64,000 bases of DNA from Schistosoma haematobium (lineage: Eukaryota > Platyhelminthes > Trematoda > Strigeidida > Schistosomatidae). Both the position numbers and the translations under genes were made by a program. Positions 13,600 through 24,350 of this stretch are shown one piece after another. Location of the stretch: positions 29,715,116-29,779,115 of the forward strand of contig NC_067196.1 in assembly GCF_000699445.3 (NCBI RefSeq), read 5' to 3'. Each line of letters opens with the position of its first letter. The stretch's first letter is position 1. Under the pieces are notes generated by a model. It was not told where the DNA came from. It saw nothing but the letters and a program-made list of their open reading frames with translations, and searched no databases.

Positions 13600-13777
13600 T
13601 CAGCAGTACGACTTCGCCCTCAGACTTTGAATTGCTGCTTTTAGTTTTACTGTTCTCCAATCGACCTGCCTGGCATGGTAGAACCTACAAGAACATATGT
13701 TCCAGCCAATGTATCTCGGTTGGTTCATCACGATAGGCAAGCCTGACCACCACGTCAAGGTAGCAGCTACGGTCGGG
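13600..13777 (-). other. 5' region of the RTE element with open frame
   Basis: The first 180 bases of the element are open in one frame on the minus strand (AATLTWWSGLPIVMN, then RFYHARQVDWRT) and stop at TGA near 13,600. It could be the start of the element's first open frame or 5' leader. No domain is recognised. Confidence 0.4.
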
Positions 13778-13788
13778 AACAATATAGG
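13778..13788. repeat. RTE target-site duplication (5' side)
   Basis: AACAATATAGG, identical to 9,871-9,881. Confidence 0.88.
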
Positions 13789-15409
13789 TTCGATACAGAC
13801 TGTTTTAAATTGAAAATTTGTAAGTACTGGACAGTTATTTCGTCTGAGTGAGGAACTGGTTAATGGTGTTCACTTGCACCCCCAAGGTTTATAGAGGTCA
13901 TTATATTCAGATCTCATAACAAGGACTATGCTATTGGACAACCTAGTCTTTATTTACATGTCCAAATTTTTAATTTTTATCAATTCATAATATAATGCAA
14001 CGTATTCAACATAAATATCCTCATATTATTCGAGTCCATATAATCCAAAGTCAAAGACTGGCGTTACCGCATGTTAAGTGGACTCCTACTGACTGCCTCC
14101 AAGACTATATTTACGGTGACTAATCGCTTGACAGCGGTCACTGGCACGTCTTGTCTAGTTCTTGACGATGATGATAATGATGTGATGCGTTCTTATGTCA
14201 CTCATCCTTTAAAAAGCATACTGTGCGTTGAGTAGGACCTAACACTTCATGAGTTATTTTTGTTCCCGATAATAAAAAGTGTCTATAAATAGTAAGCAAG
14301 AAAAAAGTAGTGTAAAAGTTGGATTGTGTCCAGAGGTGGAATCCAGGATATGTGGTTCGTTCTATTAGGGACTGGTAAGCTTCATGTCTTGGATTGCAGT
14401 GCCTATCACTTCAAACGTCAACTTACCATTCACTAAGCTACTGATTACGAAAAGCCAATGACTAGTTTGACGCGTGTGATGGTATTAGTAAGTATTTGTA
14501 ATTTTTCGTTGTTATCACTCAGAATTTCAACTGATCAGTCTCTATTGGTATATGTGCACCGTTAGCCGATTGCCTAGATATTGAATATGAGAAATGTGAG
14601 TGCCAAATTCCACCGTCCGTTACAATCCATTTTAACTCAAACTTGTGACTAAATTGAAATATTGAGGTAATCTATTTAGAATGCACGTATCCCAATACAG
14701 TTCGGTCAATTATATCAACACTCACTTATAATAATATAATTTGGTCAACAGGCTATAAGAAATCGCATAATCATAAAATGTTTACACTGTTTAGCATTTT
14801 AATCTAGTTGGTGAATCCAATGTTGGACAATTCCATTTGCCTAAAAATCAGATTAGCATATCAAAGGAGTTGATTTTCTTAGTTACATCACAGTATGTAT
14901 ACAAAGATCTTGTTAACTAAGCAAAGTTAATCATTTCACCACGGTCAATGAATGACCAGACAAAGCATAACCGCGATAAACATATTCACTGAGAAAAATA
15001 TAGAATATCATCCTCAGAAAATCACAAGCCACATTCCATTCCGATTGATCGACATAACATTGAACAAACTATGTAAATAACACCTACATAAAACATGTTT
15101 GTGAATTGTGGAGCCCTGTGAATCAACAGTCAACAATGGGGAATGATCATTGTCTAGGCTAGGTAACCAGTATGAACTTCATACTTTCAGCAAATAATTA
15201 CTTAGATATGTAAATGATTTCTAGTAAGCCATTAGTAGTTGATCAAAGAAAAACGCTACACGTGTATCATTTTTCCATCCCCAACAATCTTAACTTGTAA
15301 TTGCTTAAAATTAAATTTGATTATTTTGTACTTTGCAACTCATGCTACTTACAAGTAATGTCAAACAGGTTTCAAAATTGACATACCAGGATTTTTTATT
15401 ATATGAATT
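13789..15409. other. AT-rich intergenic sequence
   Basis: No gene or element was recognised. The stretch contains a short GAT-rich run near 14,167 and otherwise looks like the flanking sequence. Confidence 0.4.
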
Positions 15410-15417
15410 GAAAATAT
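15410..15417. repeat. Merlin target-site duplication, left
   Basis: GAAAATAT, identical to 16,200-16,207. Confidence 0.9.
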
Positions 15418-16199
15418 GGTAGGACTCTAATTTATGGACGAGCCAATCAGAAGCGTTTAAGGAGTTTCAAGGTCACCGCGCTAAGTTCAATGCGAGATGC
15501 TCACATTCGATCGTTTCACAGCAGATTTTAGAGAATAGGTGATTGTTGAGAGACTACAGCAGATGGGAATATTAAGAAGTTCCTGTGTCTGTGACTGCGG
15601 CAATTAAATGACCGCAGCACGATGTGCAGACTGCCGCGATGACATTGTATTTCGTTGTACTATATGTTGGAGAAAAAATCTCCTCGAACTGGCACCTTTT
15701 TTTGCCCGGTCACGGCTAAGGCTAACACAAACCATGATAATCGTTGCAAATTGGATCATAAAGTCTCCAGTAACATTAGCTGCGACTATACCGATGATTG
15801 GAAAGCGTATAGATGCCTCTTGAGACTTGGTTTTGTGCATCATGTTGTGGTGCACAAACGTCATTTTGTTGATCCAACGACGAGGGTCCATACAAACAAC
15901 ATTGAGGGCATGTGGTCTAGGCTGAAGTATTTTTTAAGACCCTACCACGGCTCCAGAGGACGATTATTATGGAGTCATATGGACGAGTTCTTATACCGCA
16001 TGCACTATGATTTCAAAACTTCTGAACCTTTATCAAACCTCAACAAGTTCTTAAATCATGTAAAAGAAGAATATCCATTGTAATTCATCACTTTCTTATA
16101 ATATATTTTAACTTCACACTAACTCTCTTGTGATTGGCTAATGTTCTCAAGGTCACTTAAAAATTCGTTCAAAGGTCGTCCATAAAGTAGAGTTTCACC
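15418..16199 (+). mobile_element. Merlin-type DNA transposon, internally deleted
   Basis: The 782-base element has terminal inverted repeats of about 24 bases: GGTAGGACTCTAATTTATGG at the left and the reverse complement of GGTGAAACTCTACTTTATGG at the right, both followed by ACGA. It is flanked by perfect 8-bp direct repeats (GAAAATAT at 15,410-15,417 and 16,200-16,207). The encoded remnant matches the ISXO2/IS1595-like DDE domain, the transposase type of Merlin elements, which make 8-9 bp target duplications and are known from schistosomes. The transposase is truncated, so the copy could only move with help in trans. Confidence 0.92.
15608..16083 (+). pseudogene. Merlin transposase remnant (ISXO2-like DDE)
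   Basis: Two frames cover the remnant. The first (from 15,608) reads ADCRDDIVFRCTICWRKNLL with paired Cys and then FFARSRLRLTQTMIIVANWI, an N-terminal zinc-binding-like and helical region of ISXO2 transposases. The second frame (ending with TAA at 16,081-16,083) reads YTDDWKAYRCL and then VHTNNIEGMWSRLKYFLRPYHGS, which hold the second catalytic Asp and the final Glu. The segment with the first catalytic Asp (usually VxxDE) is missing between the two, so an internal deletion joined them out of frame near 15,760. Full Merlin proteins are about twice this length. Confidence 0.87.
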
Positions 16200-16207
16200 G
16201 AAAATAT
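16200..16207. repeat. Merlin target-site duplication, right
   Basis: GAAAATAT, identical to 15,410-15,417. Confidence 0.9.
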
Positions 16208-17850
16208 TAGTCGTCTGTAGACAATGTTTATTTCCTCAAAGTGTGAGTAGGAATACGTTGTTTGAAGGAAATTAATGAACTAATAAAAGAATGGTTCATT
16301 TTAACCATTTAATGGACAAAATGCCACAAATTCTCTTCATGTCGTGCTAACCAACAATTAGGAACGAACCAAATAAGATCTAATTTTGAATGAATATGTT
16401 ACTTAGTTTGCTGGTAATGAATGCAATCAGAAACTTTGCATGTTAGTTTTTGTACTTTTTGGTCTAACACTGTAAATTAATTATTATATATGAGAATTTC
16501 ATGGAATAATACGTTGAAGGTACTGAAGTCGTTTGTTTCATTGTATGGACATGGATAGAATCATTTTCCAGATCATTTTAATCAATGATGGAAAAGGTGC
16601 CCGTATGTGCTTCTTACTTAATCTTTATGAATGATTTTAAAGTAACGAAAAAGAAAAGGATTTAGGAATGTTATTCCAAATACTTTATTTTTCTCTCTTT
16701 ATCCAGAAAATAAATTTGGTTAGATACTGATATGCTGACATATTATGGATATGAGGATTATTTCCACTCGTAGGTCAGGTAAATTATCTCATCATTGCTT
16801 TGTTCACATATTCAGTGGAATCAAATCATAAAAATATCTCTTCTCTTTCATACTACTTTCTATTATAAAGTAGTGCAAATTCTGAGCATTTAAATATTGT
16901 GATTTGATTTCTTATCCCCATGTTTACATTTATAACTCTCCTTCACATTTACCCTTACCATTAGAGCGACGTCGATAACTTTTTTTAGAATTAATCTGGC
17001 TAGTTCGAAAATTTGTGTCTAATGAAGATTTTCAAAAAAACAAGAACGGCAGAATTTCTTAAATCAAATGAATTTATTTTATTTCCTTGATTTTCATCAG
17101 GTATGAACAGCCTAAATTTACTTTTGGAAATATAATTAGGAACATAGGTTTAAAATCCTCCAGCTGAGATGAACTATCGAAACTAGACTGAAAATAACTC
17201 GTCGCATCTGAAACAATTAATTAATAGGATTAGCTTCTTAAAAGAAAAATTGAAAAATCTGTTCATTGTATGTTCATTATTTCAAAGGCCTTTACAAAAC
17301 GTATTATCAATTAAGTATCGAGTAATTAAGCTTGTGAAGTTTCCCCTTCATTTGCGTATAGGTTCCGAATATATATGTATATAAATTAGTGTAAAACTAT
17401 GACGGAGAACCAGTTGATAAATATTACTTCACTCTACTTGTCTTCTACTCAGTGAGGAATCTTCCTTTACCGAAATATCCTAATATCTCCGGTTTTCAAA
17501 ACGGAGTACAAAGACTGTATTAAGTGACTGTAATGTTTGTTCATGATACAAACACATGCGTAACTGCTTCGATAGATTCTGTCAGTTTGAGAGTCTTTTG
17601 GTTTAAGAATATTTCTTGATAATAGATAATACGACAAACGCCAACAGTAAATACATAGGCTACTGTCAAATATATAAAAGTATTTAACGACTTATTGGTT
17701 CTTGTGGATAATCAAAGGAAACTGGACAGTCATTCTAAATGAATTAATACCAATACTAATTTCAACTTGTGGCAAACAAGTAAGGGAAAGCTCATAATAG
17801 TTCGACAGCATAACAACACAGGAAGAGCGCTATCGTCAGTAATGTGATGT
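16208..17850. other. AT-rich intergenic sequence
   Basis: No gene or element was recognised in this stretch. Confidence 0.4.
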
Positions 17851-17857
17851 GCTCTCT

Positions 17858-18311
17858 TATTTTATTTATTTATTTTAACACATATATATTGGTACAACCG
17901 AAGCAGGTGGTTCCCTTAGGGGGCCACACCCGGGACCCCCGACCTAAAGGTCTGATCCACAAGGCAGTGGAGCAACGTAAGGAGATGCAGTTCCATGGAA
18001 GCCGGTGGCCAACAATTGGTTCATATGCCATTTGTTCCTTTAGGATACTGGAGCACATGTGCACCATTGGTTTGTAATCAGGGTTTCTCAACTCCCCTAG
18101 GTGAACTCTCCATGTCCACCAACCCTGTTAAAGCGCCGGACATTCGATTTTTGTCCTATCAGTTTCTTAAACAACACCCCCATCACGAGAAGGCAGTGAG
18201 TAGGACTTCCCTGGCAGAGGCTATATACGCGTGGCCATGTGAGAGCATTTCCAGAGGGAGAGCGGACTCTCCCCACTCTCGGCCGAATCAGGGCTTTTGG
18301 GGGCTGTCTAC
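17858..18311 (-). repeat. SINE-like/non-autonomous repeat, copy 1
   Basis: The copy is relatively GC-rich. On the minus strand it begins AGCCCCCAAAAGCCCTGATT and ends with a (TAAA)n-like tail. It matches 35,560-36,046 (opposite orientation) over most of its length, e.g. CTCTGCCAGGGAAGTCCTAC and GGACTGCATCTCCT-like blocks. It carries about 50 bases (near 18,085-18,135) absent from the other copy and lacks the segment before the tail. No protein-coding signature was recognised, so it is probably a non-autonomous element moved by a LINE. Confidence 0.6.
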
Positions 18312-19142
18312 ATTATAATTTTCGAATGTTACTTAGTAACTGTTGAAGTGTATACCTCACAATAATCTTTTTACTTCAAGACTATTCTTTATTCAAAAGT
18401 AACGCTAACTAGGTATATTTTGTCTTCTTTGGTAGATATATATATCGTTATTCAACCTTTATTTGCCCATATGGCTTCGTGAATTATACGGAGCTATTGG
18501 ATACGAATTTAATAACTAAAACTTCGGTTTCATCTGCTAATGCATGAGGAATACGCGTTTACGCAGTCCTATTGCCTCCATTAGTTAATTTAGTTATGAA
18601 GTCAATCCTATTTGAAGAACTACTGACTCTAGGGTTTCTATATATTCTTAGCTGTTTGAGCTTTAAAGTAGTTAAAAGTTACCTAATTTGTCAATGTTGT
18701 TTGACGTTGAAATTCATTCTGGAAATAAACTGATATGGCCGACGTAATTATTTGAAAATGCTCGGTGGAAAATTTTTCAAGAGAAATTAACAGGTGAACG
18801 AATAATTTTTTTTAGCAAATATAAGATTGATGCATAGATCTGTGAATAACAGTCTCAGTGTCACCGATTCAACAAAATAGACAACACATTTATTTCAATA
18901 TAACACGTTTATCTTATTAAAATTGAAGTAGAAATATGTAATATCTATAATAATAACAATAGTAATAATCAGTAATACAAAATTGTATAGGTTAATTTAT
19001 TTAAAAATATGGTATTCATAAAAGCGATAATACAATTTTGCTTTAAAAAAGTGCTTGATCCCCCTCCAACTAGTAAGTATTATCAGTATAACAAAAAAGT
19101 ACATTGAAAAAGGTTTACATATTAAGAGGACAACTGGGAATA

Positions 19143-19181
<39 letters not shown>

Positions 19182-19560
19182 GATAATTATATCTAAAGAA
19201 GAAAAGAGTCGTTAGTTTTATACAAAATATGAATAGAAAAATATGTTGGCAAATATTTCGAGTCTATGAAAAATGTGATCATTTACATATGTTGCTTAGG
19301 AAATGGAATAAATAAGAAGACATATACACACACATAACACACAAGAACATAGACAAATACATGGTGAAACAGATACACAATAAAAATTCAAAAGGAGTAC
19401 TAGATTATTTGCAATCATAGTAGTTTTACTAATAGTGATAGTTATAAAAATAATAATGATAATAATAAAAATGGTAATAATAATAATAATAATAATAATA
19501 GTAATAAAAGTAACTGTACATAAATTTATAATCTTGTGAAATGAAAGTTGGTTTTTTTTT
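18312..19560. other. AT-rich region with 3' UTR of the RTK
   Basis: No separate gene was seen. It contains trinucleotide runs (ATA)n near 19,141-19,182 and 19,470-19,502 and would include the 3' UTR of the minus-strand kinase gene. Confidence 0.4.
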
Positions 19561-19566
19561 TGTTGC

Positions 19567-19629
19567 CTAGTGTAAATACTGTCGCGGTTCCAAGTAATCT
19601 TCGTGCTCCAACATTAATTCAACGTATCC
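19567..19629 (-). CDS. RTK exon I: C-terminal tail and stop
   Basis: This short last coding exon (21 codons including TAG) follows tttcatacatag and joins exon H in phase 0. It reads from GYVELM to RQYLH and then stops. It holds three Tyr; EDYLEP resembles an SH2-docking site and lies where FGFRs carry EYLDL, the PLC-gamma site. That functional reading is inference. The 3' UTR would run through AT- and ATT-rich sequence below 19,560; no clear polyadenylation signal was picked out. Confidence 0.82.
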   Translation of the reverse strand, partial: GYVELMLEHEDYLEPRQYLH

Positions 19630-22600
19630 CTATGTATGAAATGGTAAGAAAAAGTGAACAAATAAGCCGATAATCTCAATTTTTAAATGGATCAATGAAT
19701 GTATATACAGTAAAATGTACGCAAAGTTCGTCTTCACACGACACACCTGATTCTGAACATTACCGCTTATTATAACCCCAAAGCAACATTTTCATTATAA
19801 AGCCAAAAGATATGCAAAAGTTAACGTACCTTCATTGAATCATTGTTTTCCTTCGGGTCATCATAACTGGATTTCATTTCAGCAATTCGGTTACAAATGT
19901 CATAAAATCTTGGTCGACTATCGGGATCTTGTGACCAGCACTCTAGCATCAACTGGTAGGTTGAGTTGGTGGATAGGTATGGTCTAGTATTACGATTTCC
20001 ATTATTTAACCAGTTGATTAGTTGTCCATTATCTAATCCAGGGTATGGTGAATTACCCAAACTGAATAATTCCCACAACAGAATCCCATAAGACCAAACA
20101 TCACATTTTGAAGTATAACATTTCGTTGTCATCAAACACTCTGGTGCCATCCATCTTACTGCTAAGTAATCCTTTTATTTCAAGTATTGGAATAGAATTT
20201 GAAAATGTTATCAGTTACAATCATATTTGAAGTAACATAATAAAATATATTTCGAACATGAAAATGATAGTTTAACAAATCGCCAAATAAACAAATACTA
20301 TTTATTTAGTAAATTAAAGAATATATATATTGAAACTTGGATCAGTTATTAGTTGTGATAAATAAAGGATATAATAGGGTAATGTACAAAGTACCATGCT
20401 TTAGACAGATTCTGTCAATGATCTTCCTCACTGATAAAGAAGAAATTATACATCAGTTTTGATAAATTCCATTAATTAAAATCAAAGCTAATAAATGAAC
20501 TAATAAATTCAAATAATAGATATCCACTGAATCGGGTCCAATAATTTGCTGGACCATAAGTGATGACTAATAAATACTCCATGAGCAGTAGACATAAGAT
20601 AAATCTCAATCACAATAAACTGGTTAACAATCAGGAAAAACGTAGGTAAGTAATGAATAGGCGGTAAGAATCTTCAAGAGAATCCCTGATTATTCTATGG
20701 TAGGAAAATTTCAATGATCTAAATCGAAGCAATACTATTCAATTTAATTTAAACAGCATTTTAATTAAATGAAGAAAGGTAGGTAGACCGCCGTTGATCA
20801 AAATGAATTAAAACTCACTGATGATATTATTAGTGCGGAACATGTTACAGAGATTACCTATAGGAATTCCTCTAAACCGAATATATGATCTACAATTTAT
20901 TTTTTCTTTAAAAATTTAGTGGTAGGTTAAGTTGGGAATCTCATGTGTAAAAAATTGTAAAAAGAAATTGTAGCACAATATACTTTACCTACTCAGCAGT
21001 AGTTCAACAAAAATGTCAAAATTAACCATTGTAAACAGTAAATTCTAAGATGTTTTCAAAGACCATTCAACGAGCTGATGAATATAAACCATATTTCAAA
21101 TAATTTTGGTTTCATATAACATGTTCAATGGACTTTCCAATGATGAATAAAGTAGTACATGGAAACAGCTCAATTTTGACTGTTTACAAACATCTTTATA
21201 AATAAATCCGACAAAGCTTTTCCGTAATAACAATAACTATCGCAGAACACTGGCGATCTATTTAAGGTGTGAACTGAATGATGTAATTACTAAAATAAAC
21301 GATAAAAATTGTTATGGAACACGATATTTAGGAAAAAAACATATTTGACGAATGAATGAAAATACAGTGATGTATAAGATTCGTCCTCTTCCTCTAAGCG
21401 TAAAATGTTACTTCACGATTGTTGGTTTGTGTCAACTCGACTCATTATAAGGAGTGAATTAGTGCGATTCATCGACCTCTTCATCTACCGTAAATCCCTT
21501 GTCAGTTTTGAACCATTTATGTCTCATCGAGTCTTAACAGGACTTCGAGAAAATCGATTGGCCTTTGACCACATAAGCCATCTACAGTGAAGATGATATT
21601 TCCATCTCCCAATTAAAAGATGAGTATACTGATCACCAGCTCACTCACTCAGTTCTACTTCACAGGATTACGGTGGGATCCTCAAAAACAGAGCACATTC
21701 GAAGATAGCATTATTCCGATCATAACCCCATCAAAGCATTTCTCAACTTTATTGAAAAAAAACAGTGAAAAGTGGTGAGCGTCGACACAGGATACCAGAA
21801 AACATGCCACATCGTCTGACGAGGTTGTGAATGTTCATCAACCGAGGTGAATCAAACATCTCATATCTGTGCACAACCAACAAACCAACTAACCACTCCT
21901 TACCCTAACTCGACACACGATGTTTCCTGATCTAGAAGGAGTAGATTGGAGGAGGAGAACTAGGAATGGTCAAACATAATCAATGACTGTTGCAACGAAC
22001 CATATTGATAAGTGTAGACTACCTGGTTGAGACATCTCACTCACTCACTCACTCACTCACTCACTCACTCACTCACTCACTCACTCACTCACTCACTCAC
22101 TCACTCACTCACTCACTCACTCACTCACTCACTCACTCACTCACTCACTCACTCACTCACTCACTCACTCACTCACTCACTCACTCACTCACTCCTCACT
22201 CACTCACTCACTCACTCACTCACTCACTCACTCACTCACTCACTCACTCACTCACTCACTCACTCACTCACTCACTCACTCACTCACTCACTCACTCATG
22301 GTTATCGCAATCAGTGATTAGGCACGACGATTGACGTAGTTTGGAATCAGTCGCAACTGTTCATCTGCATTCACTCTTTGTTTACTTCTACTCAAATTTT
22401 TGTGATTTGAATTATTTTACACTCATTTTCGTTCCACAAACTCCATTCTTCCTTCTCGAACCATATTTTTTATGCATAGTTGTTTCTACTACATACAAGT
22501 GATACTGTACCTACTTTTGGTAGTCTCAAAATTATCTTGATATCTTTATCTGGTTGTTCAGAATTGATATAGCAACGTGAACCGATTCATATAATATATG

Positions 22601-23468
22601 TTTGATTCTATGTCGCTTGTAGTTGACTGAAATTCATTTTCTTTTAAATAGCATTATATATATTATTTATCATTTCTGACCATTATAGATTTTAGAACAA
22701 TAACAGGTATACTACTACTAAGTAAAATTGTACACTATAATCAAACACTGAGAGAAGTTGAAATTAATTACATAGAAACAAAACATATCACATGATATGC
22801 AATTTTCTAATGAAAATGCTAACTCGATAGAATTTTGTAAACTTTATATTATCTAAAAGATCAATATTTTCTTTTAATAATAAGCATCTTAATATTGTTG
22901 CTATGATTATTTAATTTTATTTATCTATTTATTTAGATATTTCTAAGCTTTCAATTGTAATCATTACCTTATGGAGTTAATTACTTTTTGTTTTCTAGTA
23001 GCGGTTCATTCAATAATCTAAACAGTATTACAAATTCAAAACAAAGATGAATTATTCACATTAATAATATTTATTTATTAGATAATACTGTTGTATGTAA
23101 ATTAAGGCCTCTTTTGATTATGATGAATATATATTAGCAAAGAAATAAAATAATATGTCATCCTTGATATCTATGGAGTCGGATAATCACAAAAAAACAT
23201 CGAAATTCTATATCTGGGAAATTCTACGAGTGTTAAAGAATTTCTAGAAGCATAATACTCAGATTAATTAATAATCAATAAGTATATAGACATAGAATTA
23301 TTCTATCACAAGACCAGAGGTCAATGAACATAGACAGTTAAGGTGAATGCACACAAGAATAGAGGTAACAGTCAGAAGTGATACCATCAGAACGAATGGA
23401 TATGACGTTTGGGGAATAACTAAGAAGCTCGCTTTAACACAATGGATTCTGGAAATGTTGTCGATAAT

Positions 23469-23533
<65 letters not shown>

Positions 23534-24302
23534 TAATAATTAATAATAATAATAATAATAAAAGTTTCGCAATTAAACCATCTAACTTTAGGAACACAAT
23601 ACCAACAAAAGCATCTATTTGAGCTACAAATCCCCATTAATTCAAACTTCTGAACTATACAGTCTAGTTTACACAACATGATATATGACTTTATATATAT
23701 ATATATATATATAAATTGACGTAGAACATGCAACATTTTCATAGATTACTAAAAAAACGTAAGGAGAGGATAAATCCAACCTACTGAAATTTACTTTGAG
23801 TTATAACATTGGATTTAATGGTTTCAGTTACCTTTGACTATCCGGTGACAAAGAATATTTATAAAGATTAAGAGAGTCAATGAATGAAATTAACATCTTG
23901 TATCTATGTTACAAGATAGTGTGTTCTTTTAATTGTCTCCCTATTTGTACTAATCAATAATTAGCGCATAAAAACAAAAACAAAATTAATAAACTTTGAC
24001 TAGAATTATTCAGAAAAAAATTAATTACGTAATTCAGCACAATGAAATCGAAAAGTTCTGAAGCAGTAGATCCGCTTTTTCTGGTGTGTACAAAATGGTA
24101 AAGTGTGATAAGAAAACAGGTATTTTGTAGGACTAATACTGACATAAAATGGAATGTTAAATTATATCAGAAAGTTTTCAATACTTAAAAATGTTAAATA
24201 TTCTCTTTGTACGATAAAAGAGAAAAAAAGTACTTAAATAAGAAAGATTAGTTCAGCGAAGAGTTCTCTTTTCGACGAATTCATTTTCAAAGCTATACAA
24301 TC

Positions 24303-24350
<48 letters not shown>

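Larger units (their letters stand above)
9882..13777 (-). mobile_element. Full-length RTE-type non-LTR retrotransposon
   Basis: The element is about 3.9 kb, flanked by identical 11-bp target duplications (AACAATATAGG at 9,871-9,881 and 13,778-13,788). On the minus strand it runs from a 5' region through an APE-type endonuclease and a reverse transcriptase to a 3' end with ACTG tetramer repeats, the simple-repeat tail typical of RTE-clade LINEs. The size and two-enzyme layout fit schistosome RTE elements of the SR2/SjR2 kind; the exact family is not claimed. Coding capacity is broken by one nonsense codon and at least two frameshifts, so it is not autonomous. Base composition is clearly less AT-rich than the flanks. 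The intact target duplication and moderate decay point to a fairly recent insertion. Confidence 0.93.

Noticed and set aside
22037..22298. A CRISPR array.
   Set aside because: The units are four bases without spacers and the genome is eukaryotic.
21990..22334. Thr-His-Ser-Leu repeat proteins.
   Set aside because: All frames of a TCAC tetranucleotide array are open, so the frames are artefacts of the repeat.
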